64,000 bases of DNA from CALKJU01 sp046349355 (GCA_046349355.1 JAXMCM010000015.1:248001-312000), one strand, 5' to 3'; shown: positions 19,060 through 28,935, counted from the first letter of the stretch. Made by a program: numbers and translations. Notes: generated from the letters alone by a model not told the origin.

Positions 19060-19752
19060 ATGCCCCTGCTGCCCCGCCGCCGCGCCCTCGCCCTGGCCGG
19101 AGCCGGGCTGCTCGCCGCGTCCGGCGCGCGGGCCGCCGGTCCGGGCGACCGCACCTCGCTGACCCCCGACCAGGCGCTCGACGCGCTGACCAGGGGCAAT
19201 GCCCGGTTCATCGCCGACCCGGAGATCTGCACCAGCGACCTCGGCAGCCGGCGCAGCGCCGTCGCCGGGCACCAGGCGCCGTGGGCGACGGTGATCGCCT
19301 GCGCCGACAGCCGGGTGCCGCCGGAGCTGCTGTTCGGCGGGATCGGGCTGGGCGAGCTGTTCGTCGCCCGCAACGCCGGCAACCTCGCCGACACCGCCAC
19401 CATCGGCACGGTCGAGTACGGCGCCGCCGTGCTGGGCTCGCCGCTGATCGTGGTGCTGGGCCACACCCGCTGCGGTGCGGTCGCCGCCGCCTGCGACGTG
19501 GTCACCGCGCACGCCACCTACCCCGGCGCCATCGGCCCGATGATCGAGCCGATCGTCCCGGCCGCCATCGCCGTCCGCGACCAGCCCGGCGACTTCGTCG
19601 ACAACACCGTCCGCGCCAGCGCGCTGCGCACCGCCCGCCGCCTCGGCGAGGCCAGCCGCCTGCTGCGCGAGGCCGTCGACGCCGGCAGCCTGCGCATCGT
19701 CGCCGCCGTCTACGACCTCGACAGCGGCAAGGTCGCGTTCCTGGAGTCCTAG
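19060..19752 (+). CDS. Exported beta-class carbonic anhydrase
   Basis: A 230-residue beta-carbonic anhydrase. Zinc ligands are visible in VIACADSRVPPELLF (Cys and Asp) and LGHTRCGAV (His and Cys), and FVARNAGNLAD completes the active-site region. It interconverts CO2 and bicarbonate. The N-terminus (LLPRRRALALAGAGLLAASGARA) carries consecutive arginines before a hydrophobic stretch, a twin-arginine-like export signal, so it likely acts in the periplasm. I placed the start at the ATG at 19060 because it begins directly at this signal; the ATG at 19030 would add ten residues. The gene is followed immediately by twin hairpins. A cytoplasmic form is possible if the signal is not cleaved. Confidence 0.9.
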   Translation: MPLLPRRRALALAGAGLLAASGARAAGPGDRTSLTPDQALDALTRGNARFIADPEICTSDLGSRRSAVAGHQAPWATVIACADSRVPPELLFGGIGLGELFVARNAGNLADTATIGTVEYGAAVLGSPLIVVLGHTRCGAVAAACDVVTAHATYPGAIGPMIEPIVPAAIAVRDQPGDFVDNTVRASALRTARRLGEASRLLREAVDAGSLRIVAAVYDLDSGKVAFLES

Positions 19753-19830
19753 CGGGCTAACGGCCTTGCGGCCTGCTTGAGCCCGGGGGATCCCTGGCGG
19801 GCTAACGGCCTATCGGCCTGCATGAGCCCG
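19753..19830. terminator. Twin hairpins between convergent genes, probable bidirectional terminator
   Basis: Two imperfect copies of a 33-base hairpin, 19753-19785 and 19798-19830, lie 45 bases apart between the carbonic anhydrase stop and the glutaminase stop. Each has an outer stem CGGGCT/AGCCCG and an inner GGCC/GGCC pair (GGCCTTGCGGCC in copy 1, GGCCTATCGGCC in copy 2). No long U-tract follows, so the structure may stop transcription with Rho or protect the 3' ends rather than act as a classical intrinsic terminator. Confidence 0.55.
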
Positions 19831-19844
19831 GGGTGGACGGGTCG

Positions 19845-21812
19845 TCAGCGCGACAGGGCGCGGATCTCGGCGTTGGCGCGGCGCAGGCGTTCGGCGAGGT
19901 TGCGGCCGACCAGCTTCATCAGGCGGATGTAGAGGCGCGGCTGGACGTCGGCGAGATGCGCCAGCGCCGGCTCGGACAGCACCCGGCAGGTGGTGTCGCC
20001 GGCGGCGATGACGTCGGCGGTGCGCTTGCCGCCGGAGAACATGACGAGCTCGCCGAAGGTGGTGCCGGCCTCGACGGTGCCGACGCGGTGGACGGCCCCG
20101 CCGCCGACGGTGACGCAGACGTCGGCCCGGCCGGAGGTCAGCATGAACAGCCGGTCGGCCGCCTCGCCCTCGCGGACGATGGCCTCGCCCTCGGCGTAGC
20201 GGCGGTACTCCAGCGACGGCTCGAGCAGGGCCAGCTCGGCCGGGCTCAGGTCGCGCAGGATGTCGACCTCGCCCAGCGGCACCTCGGCCGGCCCGTCGGC
20301 CCCGGCGATGAGCCCCTCGGCGGCGAGCAGGGCGTCCTCGCACAGCTCCAGCGCGGCATCGACCGTGGCCATCGCCACCGCCCCGGTCTCGGCCAGCCAG
20401 GCGGCCTCGTTGCCGCCGTCGGCCATCTTCGGCAATGCTGCCAGCACCAGCACGCGGCCCTGGTCGGCCAGCGTCGAGGACAGCCGGGCGATGACCTCGT
20501 AGGCGACGGCGTCGATCCACACCAGCCGGCCGGCGTCGAGGATCACCCAGTGCGGCGCCGGCTTCTCCTCGACCACGCTGCGGGTCAGCTTCTCGAGGTT
20601 GGCGAAGGACAGGTCGCCCTGCAGCTCGAACACGGCGATGGCCGCACCCTTGCGGTCGAGGCAGGCGGCCTCGGCCGGGCGGCGGGCGCGCTTGGAGCGG
20701 ACCTCGGAGACCCGGTAGCGGCGCCGGACGATGGTCCGGGTGCTGCCGCGAAAGGCCAGCAGGTGCAGCCGGAAGCGCTGCGACATCGCCTTGCAGACGT
20801 TGACGCCGCGGCAGCTGTTGCCGGTGGCGTCGAGCAGCGGGCTGAACACGCCGATGCCGAGCTGGCCCGGCAGCACCGCCATGATGCCGCCGCCGACGCC
20901 GCTCTTGGCCGGCAGGCCGACGGTGAACTGCCACTCGCCGGCATAGTCGTACATGCCGCAGCTGTTCATCACGCTGAGCACGTCGCGGACATGGTCGCTG
21001 CGCAGGGCGCGCACGCCGGTCACCGGGTTGACGCCGCTGTTGGCCAGCGTCGCCCCCATCACCGCGAGGTCGCGGGCGGTGACCAGCAGCGAGCATTGCT
21101 GGAAGTAGAGGTCGAGATGGTCGTCGACCGGCTTGTCGATCATCCCGGCATTGAGCTCGAGATAGGCGATGGCCCGGTTGCGGTGCCCGGTCTCGGCCTC
21201 CGAGCCGTAGACCTTCTCGTCGATGTCGAGCGGCCGGCCGGCAAAGCGCTCGAAGAAGGCCAGCATCCGCCGGCGCCGCTCGTCGAGGCCCTTGCCGCGG
21301 ATCAGCGCCGAGGCGGCGATGGCGCCGGCATTGACCATGGGATTGAACGGACGATTGTTGGCGGTGTCGAAGGTGATCGAGTTGAACGGGTCGCCCGACG
21401 GCTCGACGCCGATCTTGCGCAGGACCTCGTCATGCCCCCAGTCGTCCAGCGCCATGCCGTAGACGATCGGCTTGGACACCGACTGGATGGTGAAGCGGTG
21501 GGCGCTGTCGCCGGTCTCGTAGGCGAAGCCGTCGCAGGTGACCACGGCGATGGCGAACAGGCCGGGGTCGACCGTGGCCAGCTCGGGGATGTAGGAGGCG
21601 AGCTGGCCGTCGTTGAGGTTGCGGAACCGGGCGTAGAGCTCGTCGATCAGCTCCTGCACCGGGTAGCGCAGCGCGCCGCCCTGCCCGCCGGCTGGGCGCG
21701 CCGGCGGCAGTCCTGCCGAGGAATCGGGCGCGGCGAGCCCGGGAGGAGAGGCATCCTGGCGCATGTCGAGGCGCGTTCCCGCATCGTGGCCGCCTTGTCG
21801 CCGGTGGCCCAT
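19845..21812 (-). CDS. glsA: Glutaminase A fused to STAS and cyclic-nucleotide-binding domains
   Basis: A 655-residue three-domain protein. Residues about 50-340 are a serine-dependent glutaminase (glutamine to glutamate plus ammonia), with the catalytic S-x-x-K in IQSVSKPI (Ser111/Lys114) and conserved NAGAIAASALI and KSGVGGGIMAVLPG segments. Residues about 360-480 resemble a STAS domain (AIAVFELQGDLSFANLEKLTRSV, WVILDAGRLVWIDAVAYEVI). Residues about 515-640 are a cNMP-binding domain (EGEAIVREGEAADRLFMLTSGRADV, then FGELVMFSGGKRTADVIA). This suggests that enzyme activity or location is tuned by a nucleotide or an anti-sigma-like partner. The ATG at 21812 is supported by AGGA six bases upstream; 21764 is an alternative. 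A SulP transporter at 49562-51778 carries the same C-terminal pair of domains. Confidence 0.92.
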   Translation of the reverse strand: MGHRRQGGHDAGTRLDMRQDASPPGLAAPDSSAGLPPARPAGGQGGALRYPVQELIDELYARFRNLNDGQLASYIPELATVDPGLFAIAVVTCDGFAYETGDSAHRFTIQSVSKPIVYGMALDDWGHDEVLRKIGVEPSGDPFNSITFDTANNRPFNPMVNAGAIAASALIRGKGLDERRRRMLAFFERFAGRPLDIDEKVYGSEAETGHRNRAIAYLELNAGMIDKPVDDHLDLYFQQCSLLVTARDLAVMGATLANSGVNPVTGVRALRSDHVRDVLSVMNSCGMYDYAGEWQFTVGLPAKSGVGGGIMAVLPGQLGIGVFSPLLDATGNSCRGVNVCKAMSQRFRLHLLAFRGSTRTIVRRRYRVSEVRSKRARRPAEAACLDRKGAAIAVFELQGDLSFANLEKLTRSVVEEKPAPHWVILDAGRLVWIDAVAYEVIARLSSTLADQGRVLVLAALPKMADGGNEAAWLAETGAVAMATVDAALELCEDALLAAEGLIAGADGPAEVPLGEVDILRDLSPAELALLEPSLEYRRYAEGEAIVREGEAADRLFMLTSGRADVCVTVGGGAVHRVGTVEAGTTFGELVMFSGGKRTADVIAAGDTTCRVLSEPALAHLADVQPRLYIRLMKLVGRNLAERLRRANAEIRALSR

Positions 21813-21860
21813 GGGCGTTCCTAGCAAGAAGCCGGCCATGCCGGCCGGGACCGCCCGCCC

Positions 21861-22619
21861 GTGACCGGCACCGCCCGCCGGGTGGCGCATCCCTTCCTGC
21901 GCCTGTGGTCGTGGCTCGGCCGGCACGAGCTGGGCTTCCTCCTCGCCATCGGCCTCGCCGCCGCCGGGGTGCTGGCCTTCGTCTCGATCGCCGACGAGGT
22001 CATGGAGGGCGAGGCCTTCGGCTTCGACGAGCGGCTGCTGCTGGCCCTGCGCGTCCCCGGCGACCTCGCCGATCCGCTAGGGCCCGCCTGGGTCGAGGAG
22101 GCGGCGCGCGACATCACCGCCCTCGGCAGCACCGTCGTGCTGACCCTGGTGACGCTGGCCGCCATCGGCTTCCTGCTGATCGTCGGCAAGCGCCACGCCG
22201 CCGCCGTCGTCGCCGTCGCCACCGTCGGCGGGACGCTGCTCAGCACGGCGCTGAAGGAGCTGTTCGGCCGGCCGCGGCCCGAGCTCGTGCCGCACGCCAT
22301 GGAGACCTTCACCGCCAGCTTCCCCAGCGGCCACGCCATGCTCTCGGCGGTCACCTGGCTGACGCTGGGTGCGCTGCTCGCCCGCTTCCAGCCGCGCCGG
22401 CGGGTGAAGGCCTACATCCTCAGCCTCGCCGTGCTGCTGACCCTGCTGGTCGGCACCAGCCGGGTCTATCTCGGCGTCCACTGGCCGAGCGACGTGCTGG
22501 CCGGCTGGAGCCTCGGCGCCGCCTGGGCGATCCTCTGCTGGCTGATCGCCGAGCGCCTGCAGCGCGAGGGCAAGGTCGAGACCGACCCCGAGCCGCCCGA
22601 GAACGGCAACGGCGCCTGA
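21861..22619 (+). CDS. PAP2 family membrane phosphatase
   Basis: A 252-residue membrane protein of the PAP2/phosphatidic acid phosphatase superfamily. The three active-site signatures are visible in order: KELFGRPRPE (KxxxxxxRP), then ASFPSGHAMLSA (PSGH) and TSRVYLGVHWPSDVLAGWSLG (SRxxxxxHxxxD). Five or six hydrophobic helices are present. Such enzymes remove phosphate from undecaprenyl pyrophosphate, lipid phosphates or related substrates on the periplasmic face. The start is a GTG at 21861, 48 bases from the divergent glutaminase start, with no strong ribosome-binding site, so the start is uncertain. This is the last fully intact gene before the frameshift-rich segment. Confidence 0.9.
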   Translation: MTGTARRVAHPFLRLWSWLGRHELGFLLAIGLAAAGVLAFVSIADEVMEGEAFGFDERLLLALRVPGDLADPLGPAWVEEAARDITALGSTVVLTLVTLAAIGFLLIVGKRHAAAVVAVATVGGTLLSTALKELFGRPRPELVPHAMETFTASFPSGHAMLSAVTWLTLGALLARFQPRRRVKAYILSLAVLLTLLVGTSRVYLGVHWPSDVLAGWSLGAAWAILCWLIAERLQREGKVETDPEPPENGNGA

Positions 22620-22724
22620 CGGCGGAATCCCCGCCGGCCCGCCGGACGCGAGGTCGGGCAGGCTGGCGGGGTGGGTCGGGTCAGGGGTCGAGAGGCGGGG
22701 AAAGGCGGACGAAAAGGCCCGCGG

Positions 22725-23497
22725 TCAGGGTCCGTTGGGCTGTCGCGTCCCGAACAGGACCTCGCGTTCGTCGGCCCCGAGGGCGTCGACGGCCTCGCCT
22801 GCAGCGCCTGGTCGTCGCCGTCGCGGCGGCTGACGCGGCGCGGCAGGCGCCGGGTCGGCAGCTTCGGCGGGATCGGGCCGGCGAGCAGGCGCGGCTTGGG
22901 CGCCCGGCGGGTCGATGACGGCGATGACCGCGTCGACGGCGTTCTCGGGCAGCGGCTTGCCGTCGATGTGGGCGACCAGGCCTGCGCCGCGATCTCGCGG
23001 TGCACGGCTTTCCTCAGGCGCCCGCCGATGCGGCTCATCATCCGGTCGACATGGGCGACGAAGGTGTCGTCGGGTTTGTGCGTGTCGGCCGGGATCGGGA
23101 TCGTCGCGCCGGCGGCGGCGGCGCAGGCCGGTCCAGACGCGCTCGGCCTAGGCTGCGAAAGGGGTTCTGGCCCTGCTCGACGGTGTAGAGCAGCCAGGCG
23201 GCGACGGCGGCGTCCTGCTGCTCGGCGACGTGGCGGTAGAGGACGCCGCGGCGACAGGCGCGACAGCAGCGGCAGGACGACCTCGTCGGACTCCGCGCGC
23301 GAGCCGGCTCGTAGGCGTCGACCATGCCCTGGAAGGCGGGCTCGGCCAGAGCTCTCGACGACGGTCTCGGCCGAGCCTTCGAGCGGCCGCGCCTTGGCCG
23401 ACGCACCGGACGCGATCCGGCGGGCGAGCTCGCGCTGCCGCAGGATGGTGCGGAACTCCGGGGGTGCGACGAGGCCCGCCGAGGCGGCGGTGGCCAT
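22725..23497 (-). pseudogene. Unrecognised gene broken by several frameshifts
   Basis: A minus-strand coding region that changes frame at least four times. It starts with an ATG at 23497 (MATAASAGLVAPPEFRTILR) and ends at a TGA at 22725. Conserved-looking stretches recur in different frames: ALAEPAFQGMVDAYEPAR; YRHVAEQQDAAVAAWLLYTV; DDTFVAHVDRMMSRIGGRLR; VAHIDGKPLPENAVDAVIAV. Codon bias is that of the neighbours, so this was a real protein of about 250 residues. I do not recognise the family. The density of shifts is higher than in the flanking frameshifted genes, so true decay is possible, but poor base calling is equally consistent. The TGA end is tentative. Confidence 0.5.
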
Positions 23498-23519
23498 GGG
23501 GAGAGATAGGACGAAAACG

Positions 23520-24697
23520 CGGATCAATGTCAAGCGGAAAATCCGGTACGACCCTGATCAAGGACCGCGATCCGCGTCTTCAACGACAAGAACGCGATCA
23601 CCGCCCGATCCCGCGGCAGCAGCTACGCCTACGGGTCGTTGGACCGGCTCGAGGACCTCGCCCGCGCCGCCGCCGACCGCCCACGGCGCAGTGACGGCCG
23701 TCACATCGCGCACCCCGATATGGCGCGAGAGCGGCAACATCGTCGGCGGACATGAGCCGGCGGATGACGGAGACGGAACGATGCAGCGAAGGATGGATGT
23801 CCTGAAGGGCCTATCCCGGCGATCCGCTGCCGCCGCTGTTCAAGGGATTGCCGAGTTCGCCCGCACCACCGACGGCGGCCGGACCGGCAGAAGGCGCGCA
23901 AGATCTACGATCCCGGCACCAACAACCAGACGCTCGGCAACCTGATCCAGGTGCTGCCCGACGGGACGGTCGTGAACTTCCTGACCGAGATCAAGAACTT
24001 CACCACCGAGGCCTATCAGCGTGACGCTGCGCCTGCAGCGCTCGACCGACCACGGGGCGACCTTCCTGCCGGCCAGGTACGGCATCGCCATCACCGAGCG
24101 CTTCGCCTTCGGCGTGTACACGCCGGACGAGCTGATCCCAGTGCGCGACGGGCTCGACCTGTTCGACGTCGCCACCGACCCGCGCAACGGCACCCTCTAC
24201 GCCGTCTTCCAAGACTACCGCTTCCGCAGCTTCCAGTTCGAGGGCTTCACGCTGGGCGACGAGGTGGCGTTCGCCATGTCGACCGACGGCGGGCTGACCT
24301 CGGCGGGTGATCCGCATCAACCAGACCCCGTCGAACCGGGCCAACCGGTTCCTCGCCAGCAGGCCTTCCTGCCGTCGATCGCGGTCGCCGGCGACGGCAC
24401 GCTGGTGGCCACCTACTACGACTTCCGCAACGACGACGACAGCGGCGAGCTGGCCGATTACTGGGCGGTGATCTGCAACCCGAAGACCGGCCGACTGCAG
24501 CCGCCGCGAGGGCTGGACGAAGGAGCTGCGGCTGACCCGCCGGTCGTTCGACTACTACAACGCGCCGACGCCGGCGGCCTGTTCCTCGGCGACTACATGG
24601 GCCTCGCCGGCAAGGGCCGACCGTGCAGGCGCTGTACGGCATCGCCGACCGCTTCGACGAGTCGTCGCTGTTCGTGCGGGCGATCGGGCTGCCCTGA
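23520..24697 (+). pseudogene. Sialidase/BNR-repeat glycosidase-like gene, frameshifted and apparently lacking its 5' end
   Basis: Pieces of an exo-alpha-sialidase-like beta-propeller are spread over all three plus-strand frames: NDKNAITA near 23,560; ARTTDGGRT near 23,870; DPGTNNQTLGNLIQVLPDGT near 23,930; then LQRSTDHGATFLPARYGIAI, VATDPRNGTLYAVFQDYRF and AMSTDGGLT (Asp-box SxDxGxTW signatures); then RINQTPSNRANRFL, FLPSIAVAGDGTLVATYYDF, and finally LFLGDYMGLA and ALYGIADRFDESSLFVRAIGLP before a TGA at 24695. At least four frame changes are needed. No start codon or signal peptide was found; the coding trace fades near 23,520, where the divergent unknown gene begins. It is probably a degraded or badly sequenced secreted glycosidase. 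Confidence 0.6.
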
Positions 24698-24870
24698 GCC
24701 GGTGACGCGGGGCGCCGGTCGCTGCGGCGGCACTGTGGCCCGCAGGTCCCGCCGTCGGATGGACTGATCGCGGCATCTTTGAGCAGTTGAAGGCACTTCG
24801 CCGCGGATGCTAACGTTCCGCTCTACCCATCGGGGCGATGTCGCGGCACAGCGATCCGCTGGGCGGACGC

Positions 24871-26068
24871 ATGACCAACGAGCTCCTGGCCGGACTGGGC
24901 GAGTTCCCGTTCCGCCGGCTGGCGTTGCGCCTCGGCGGGGTGAAGCCAGTCTGCCCGACGGCCTCGACGTCATCGACCTCGGCATCGGCGAGCCGCAGCA
25001 CCAGCCGCCGGCGCTGCTGGCCGAGACGGTGGCCCGCAACGCGCACCTGTGGAACCGCTACCCGCCGGTCAACGGCACGGCCGAGTACCGCGCCGCCGCG
25101 GCCGGCTGGCTGAGCCGGCGCTACGACCTGCCCGCGGGCACGGTCGATCCCGACCGCAACCTGCTGCCGCTGGCCGGCACCAAGGAAGGCATCTACCTGC
25201 TCGCCGCCTGCGTGGTGCCGCCGCGCAAGAACGGGGCGCGGCCGGTGGTGATGATGCCGAACCCGGTCTACGCCGTGTACCAGGGGGCGGCGGTGATGGC
25301 CGGCGCCGAGCCGGTGATGCTGGCGGCGACGCGCGACAGCGGCTTCCTGCCCGACCTCGACAGCCTCGACCCGCAGCTGCTGGCGCGGACCGCCCTGTTC
25401 TACCTGTGCACGCCGGCCAACCCGCAGGGTGCCGCGGCCGACATGACCTACCTGCGCCGGCTGGTGCGGCTCGCCCGGCAGCACGGCTTCGTGCTGTCGG
25501 TCGACGAGTGCTACACCGAGCTGTGGGACAGGAGCCGCCGCCCGGCGGGCTCGCCGCGGCGCTGGCCGAGGACGGCACGCTCGACAACGTGGTCGTGCTG
25601 CACTCGCTGTCGAAGCGCTCGAACGCCGCCGGCCTGCGCTCCGGCTTCATCGCCGGCGATGCGCGGGTGATCGCCGACTTCTTCAAGCTGCGCGCCTACG
25701 CCTCGGCGGTGCAGCCGCTGCCGCTGATGGCGGCGGGCACGGCGCTGTGGGGCGAGGAGAGCCACGTCGAGGCCAACCGCGCCGCCTACCGGCGCAAGTT
25801 CGACATCGCCGAGCGGCGGCTGTCCAACCGCTTCGGCTTCTACCGGCCGGACGGCGGCTTCTTCCTGTGGCTCGACGTCGGCGACGGCGAGGCCGCGGCG
25901 GTGCGGCTGTGGCAGGAGGCGGCGCTGCGCGTGCTGCCCGGCGGCTATCTCGGCGTCACCGCCGCCGACGGCAGCAATCCCGGCCAGAGCTACATCCGCC
26001 TCGCCATGGTCCATGACGAGGCGCTGATCGCCAAGGCGGTCGACCGCCTCGTCGAGGTGCTCGGCTGA
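24871..26068 (+). CDS. dapC: DapC-like N-succinyldiaminopimelate aminotransferase, two frameshifts
   Basis: A fold-type I PLP aminotransferase of about 400 residues, readable only across three frames. It begins MTNELLAGLGEFPFRRLALRLGG, typical of succinyldiaminopimelate aminotransferase (lysine/peptidoglycan precursor branch), and continues DVIDLGIGEPQHQPPALLAE, SVDECYTELWD and the PLP-lysine segment LHSLSKRSNAAGLRSGF. The C-terminus is SYIRLAMVHDEALIAKAVDRLVEVLG. One base appears lost near 24,944 (after KP, before SLPDG) and another shift lies near 25,530. An in-frame ATG at 24838 is an alternative start. The TGA overlaps the ftsK ATG (TGATG at 26066-26070), indicating co-transcription. Because DapC is normally needed, sequence error is more likely than loss; assignment to DapC over other class I transaminases is moderate. 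Confidence 0.75.
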
Positions 26069-28752
26069 TGCGCGCGGCGGCGCTGCGCCGGCCGAACAGC
26101 CGGCTCGACCCGATCGACGACTACGACGCCGACGTCGCCCGGCCGCGCGGCACGGTGGCGACGCTGGCGGCGGCCGGGCGCAGCTTCGTGCGCCGGGTGC
26201 TGGGCGCCGGCTTCCTCGCCGTCGCCATCTTCGTGGCGCTGGCGCTGTTCGGCTTCGACCCGGCCGACCCGTCGTTCAACCAGGCGACCTCGGCGCCGGT
26301 GCAGAACCCGGCCGGCCCGACCGGCGCCTGGCTGGCCGACCTGCTGCTGCAGTTCTTCGGCTACGCCGCGCTGGTGCCGGTGCTGGTGCTGGCCGGCTGG
26401 GGGCTCCGCCTGGTGCTCGACCGCCGCCTCGCCTGGCCATGGCTGCCGGTGCTGAGCCTGCCGCCGGCGCTGCTCGCCGCCTCGGCCTTCTTCGCCTCGC
26501 GCGCCATCCCCGAGGAGGGCTGGCCGTTCCGCGTCGGGCTCGGCGGCTTCGTCGGCGACTTCCAGTTCCTGCGCCTCGAGCCCGAGGTCGGCCATGCCGC
26601 CTATGTCTGGGGCTCGGGCCTGCTGGCGCTGGTCCTCCTGGTCATGGCCATCGGCGTGCGCTGGCGCAGATCGATGTGGTTCGCCGGCCGCGTCGCCAGC
26701 GGCTCGCGCCTGGTCGGCCGCGGCGTCGGCCGGGCCGCCACCGTGGCCGGCAGCGGCGGCGGCCGCGCCATCGCCGCCGGCCTGCACGGCCTGCGCAACC
26801 GCGGCGGGGCCAACGACAACGAGGAGCATGCGCCGCCCGACGAGGACCGCCCCGGCCTGCTGGCGCGGCTGCAGGGCCTGTCGGATCCGCCGCGCCGTGC
26901 CGCCGACGAGGACGAGGCGCCGGCGGCCAGCCCGCCGCTGCGCGGCCGCCGGCCGGTCGCCCGGTCGCCGCCGCCGACGACGAGGGCCTCGATGCCGAGA
27001 TCCCGCCGGCCGAGCCGCCGCGCGCCAAGCCGCGCCGCTCGTTCCGGGTGATCCCGGGCAGCGCACCGGCCGAGCCCGAGCCCGCCGCCCCCGCCCCGGT
27101 CGCCGCCAGGGCGACGAAGGCGCGGCCGGCGCCGCCGCCGGAACCCGAGGCCGATCCGTTCGTGCTGCCGGCGCTCGACCTGCTGACCCGGCCCAAGGCG
27201 CACAACGGCACCTCGATGACCAAGGCGCAGCTCGCCGAGGTCTCGCGCCAGCTGGAGACGGTGCTCGACGACTTCGGCGTGCGCGGCGAGATCGTCGACG
27301 CCAAGCCGGGCCCGGTGGTCACCCTGTTCGAGCTCGAGCCGGCCCCGGGCACCCGCGCCTCGCGGGTGATCAGCCTCGCCGACGACATCGCCCGCTCCTT
27401 GTGCGCGCTGTCGGTGCGCGTCGCGGTGGTGCCGGGGCGCAACGTCATCGGCATCGAGCTGCCCAACGAGCAGCGCGCCACCGTCTACCTGCGCGAGCTG
27501 ATCGAGACCGACACCTTCCGCGGCAGCGGTGCCCGGCTCGCCCTGGCGCTGGGCAAGGACATCAGCGGCCAGCCGATCTCGGTCGACCTCGCCCGGATGC
27601 CGCACCTGCTCATCGCCGGCACCACCGGCTCGGGCAAGTCGGTGGCGATCAACGCCATGATCCTGTCGCTGCTGTACCGGCTGACGCCGGAGCAGTGCCG
27701 GATCATCATGATCGACCCCAAGGTCATCGAGCTGTCGGTCTACGAGGACATCCCGCATTTGCTGGCGCCGGTGGTCACCGAGCCGCACAAGGCGGTGGTG
27801 GCGCTGAAGTGGGTCGTCCGCCAGATGGACGAGCGCTACCGGCTGATGTCGCACCTCGGCGTGCGCGACATCTTCGCCTTCAACACAGCCCGCATGAAGC
27901 AGGCGATGGACCAGGGCGAGCAGCTGCAGCGCCGCGTCCGCACCGGCTTCGAGCCCGGCACCGGCACGCCGATCTACGAGGACCTGCCGATCGAGATGCG
28001 GCCGCTGCCGCTGATCGTGGTCATCGTCGACGAGGTCGCCGACCTGATGCTGACCGCCGGCAAGGAGATCGAGAACGCGATCCAGCGGCTGTCGCAGAAG
28101 GCGCGCGCCGCCGGCATCCACCTGATCGTCGCCACGCAGCGCCCGTCGGTCGACGTGCTGACCGGCGTCATCAAGGCCAACCTGCCCTCGCGCATCAGCT
28201 TCCGCGTCAGCTCGAAGATCGACAGCCGCACCATCCTCGGCGAGCCCGGGGCCGAGCAGCTGCTGGGCCAGGGCGACATGCTCTACCTGATGCCCGGCGA
28301 CCGCATCGCCCGCATCCACGGGGCGCTGGTCACCGACGCCGAGGTCGAGCGGGTGGTCAACCACCTGAAGGCGCAGGGTGCCCCCGACTACCAGGACGAG
28401 GTCACCCGCGAGGACGGCGACGACGGGCCGGGGCCCGACGGCCCGCTGTTCGATCCCTCGGCGGCGGCGCCGGCGCGGCGGCGGCGACGCGATGTACGCC
28501 CAGGCCGTCCAGGTCGTGCTCAAGGACGGCAAGGCCTCGACCAGCTACCTCCAGCGCAAGCTGCAGATCGGCTACAACAGTGCCGCCAAGCTGATCGAGC
28601 GGATGGAGCAGGAAGGCCTGATCAGCGAGGCCGACCATGTCGGCCGCCGCCAGGTGCTGATGGGCCGCGGCGGGGTCGACGGGACCACGCCGACGGAGTT
28701 CGCGAGCCGGCCGGCCGCCCTTGACGGGCCGGGGGGACGAGCGGTCATCTGA
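26068..28752 (+). CDS. ftsK: DNA translocase FtsK, two frameshifts
   Basis: The septal DNA pump that clears chromosome termini and activates XerCD recombination. The N-terminal part has four hydrophobic helices (FLAVAIFVALALFGFDPADPSFN through to LLALVLLVMAIGV) and then a Pro/Ala-rich linker. The motor follows with NVIGIELPNEQRATVYLRE, Walker A GTTGSGKS near 27,640, VIVDEVADLM as Walker B and IHLIVATQRPSVDVLTG. The C-terminal gamma winged helix reads VVLKDGKASTSYLQRKLQIGY. Two frame changes are needed, one in the linker near 26,960 and one just before the gamma domain near 28,485. Both lie in Gly/Ala/Pro-rich, high-GC runs, which fits base-calling error. An intact copy is expected in the cell. 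lolA follows some 4 kb downstream rather than directly, with other genes inserted between. Confidence 0.9.
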
Positions 28753-28824
28753 GCGGCCATGGCACGCCAGCTCACCACGACGCGCACGACGACGACCGGT
28801 CACGCCGGGGCGGCGGATGCTGTC

Positions 28825-28904
28825 GTGCGCTAGAGCTAGCTGCACGGTTCTTCCAGCAGGGGCCCGCCGGCGACGGACGGGGCCCCTGCCGTTTCGGGGG
28901 CCCC
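28825..28904 (+). promoter_or_regulatory. Structured leader upstream of the thrS-like gene
   Basis: Three hairpins can form between ftsK and the thrS-like start at 28936. The first, at 28825-28845, has arms GTGCGCTAG and CTAGC-T-GCAC. The second pairs CAGGGGCCC (28857-28865) with GGGCCCCTG (28880-28888). The third pairs GGGGCCCC (28879-28886) with GGGGCCCC (28897-28904). The second and third share the middle strand and so exclude each other, as in an attenuator. No U-run follows, and the first hairpin could simply end ftsK transcription. A regulatory role is inference. Confidence 0.35.
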
Positions 28905-28935
28905 GTGCCGTCGCGGCGGTGGCGGGAGAGACTTC

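Noticed and set aside
23490..23535. A TTGACA-like -35 box upstream of the unknown minus-strand gene
   Set aside because: The nearest TATCTC lies about 19 bases away instead of 17, in a region of doubtful sequence; support is too thin for a promoter feature.
23691..23704. A second GTGA-N6-TCAC palindrome
   Set aside because: It lies inside the remnant sialidase coding sequence, and about one chance match per window is expected, so no regulatory role is claimed.
28753..28935. A tRNA or T-box element before the thrS-like gene
   Set aside because: No cloverleaf, no T-box consensus and no terminator U-run were found; only simple G/C stems are present.
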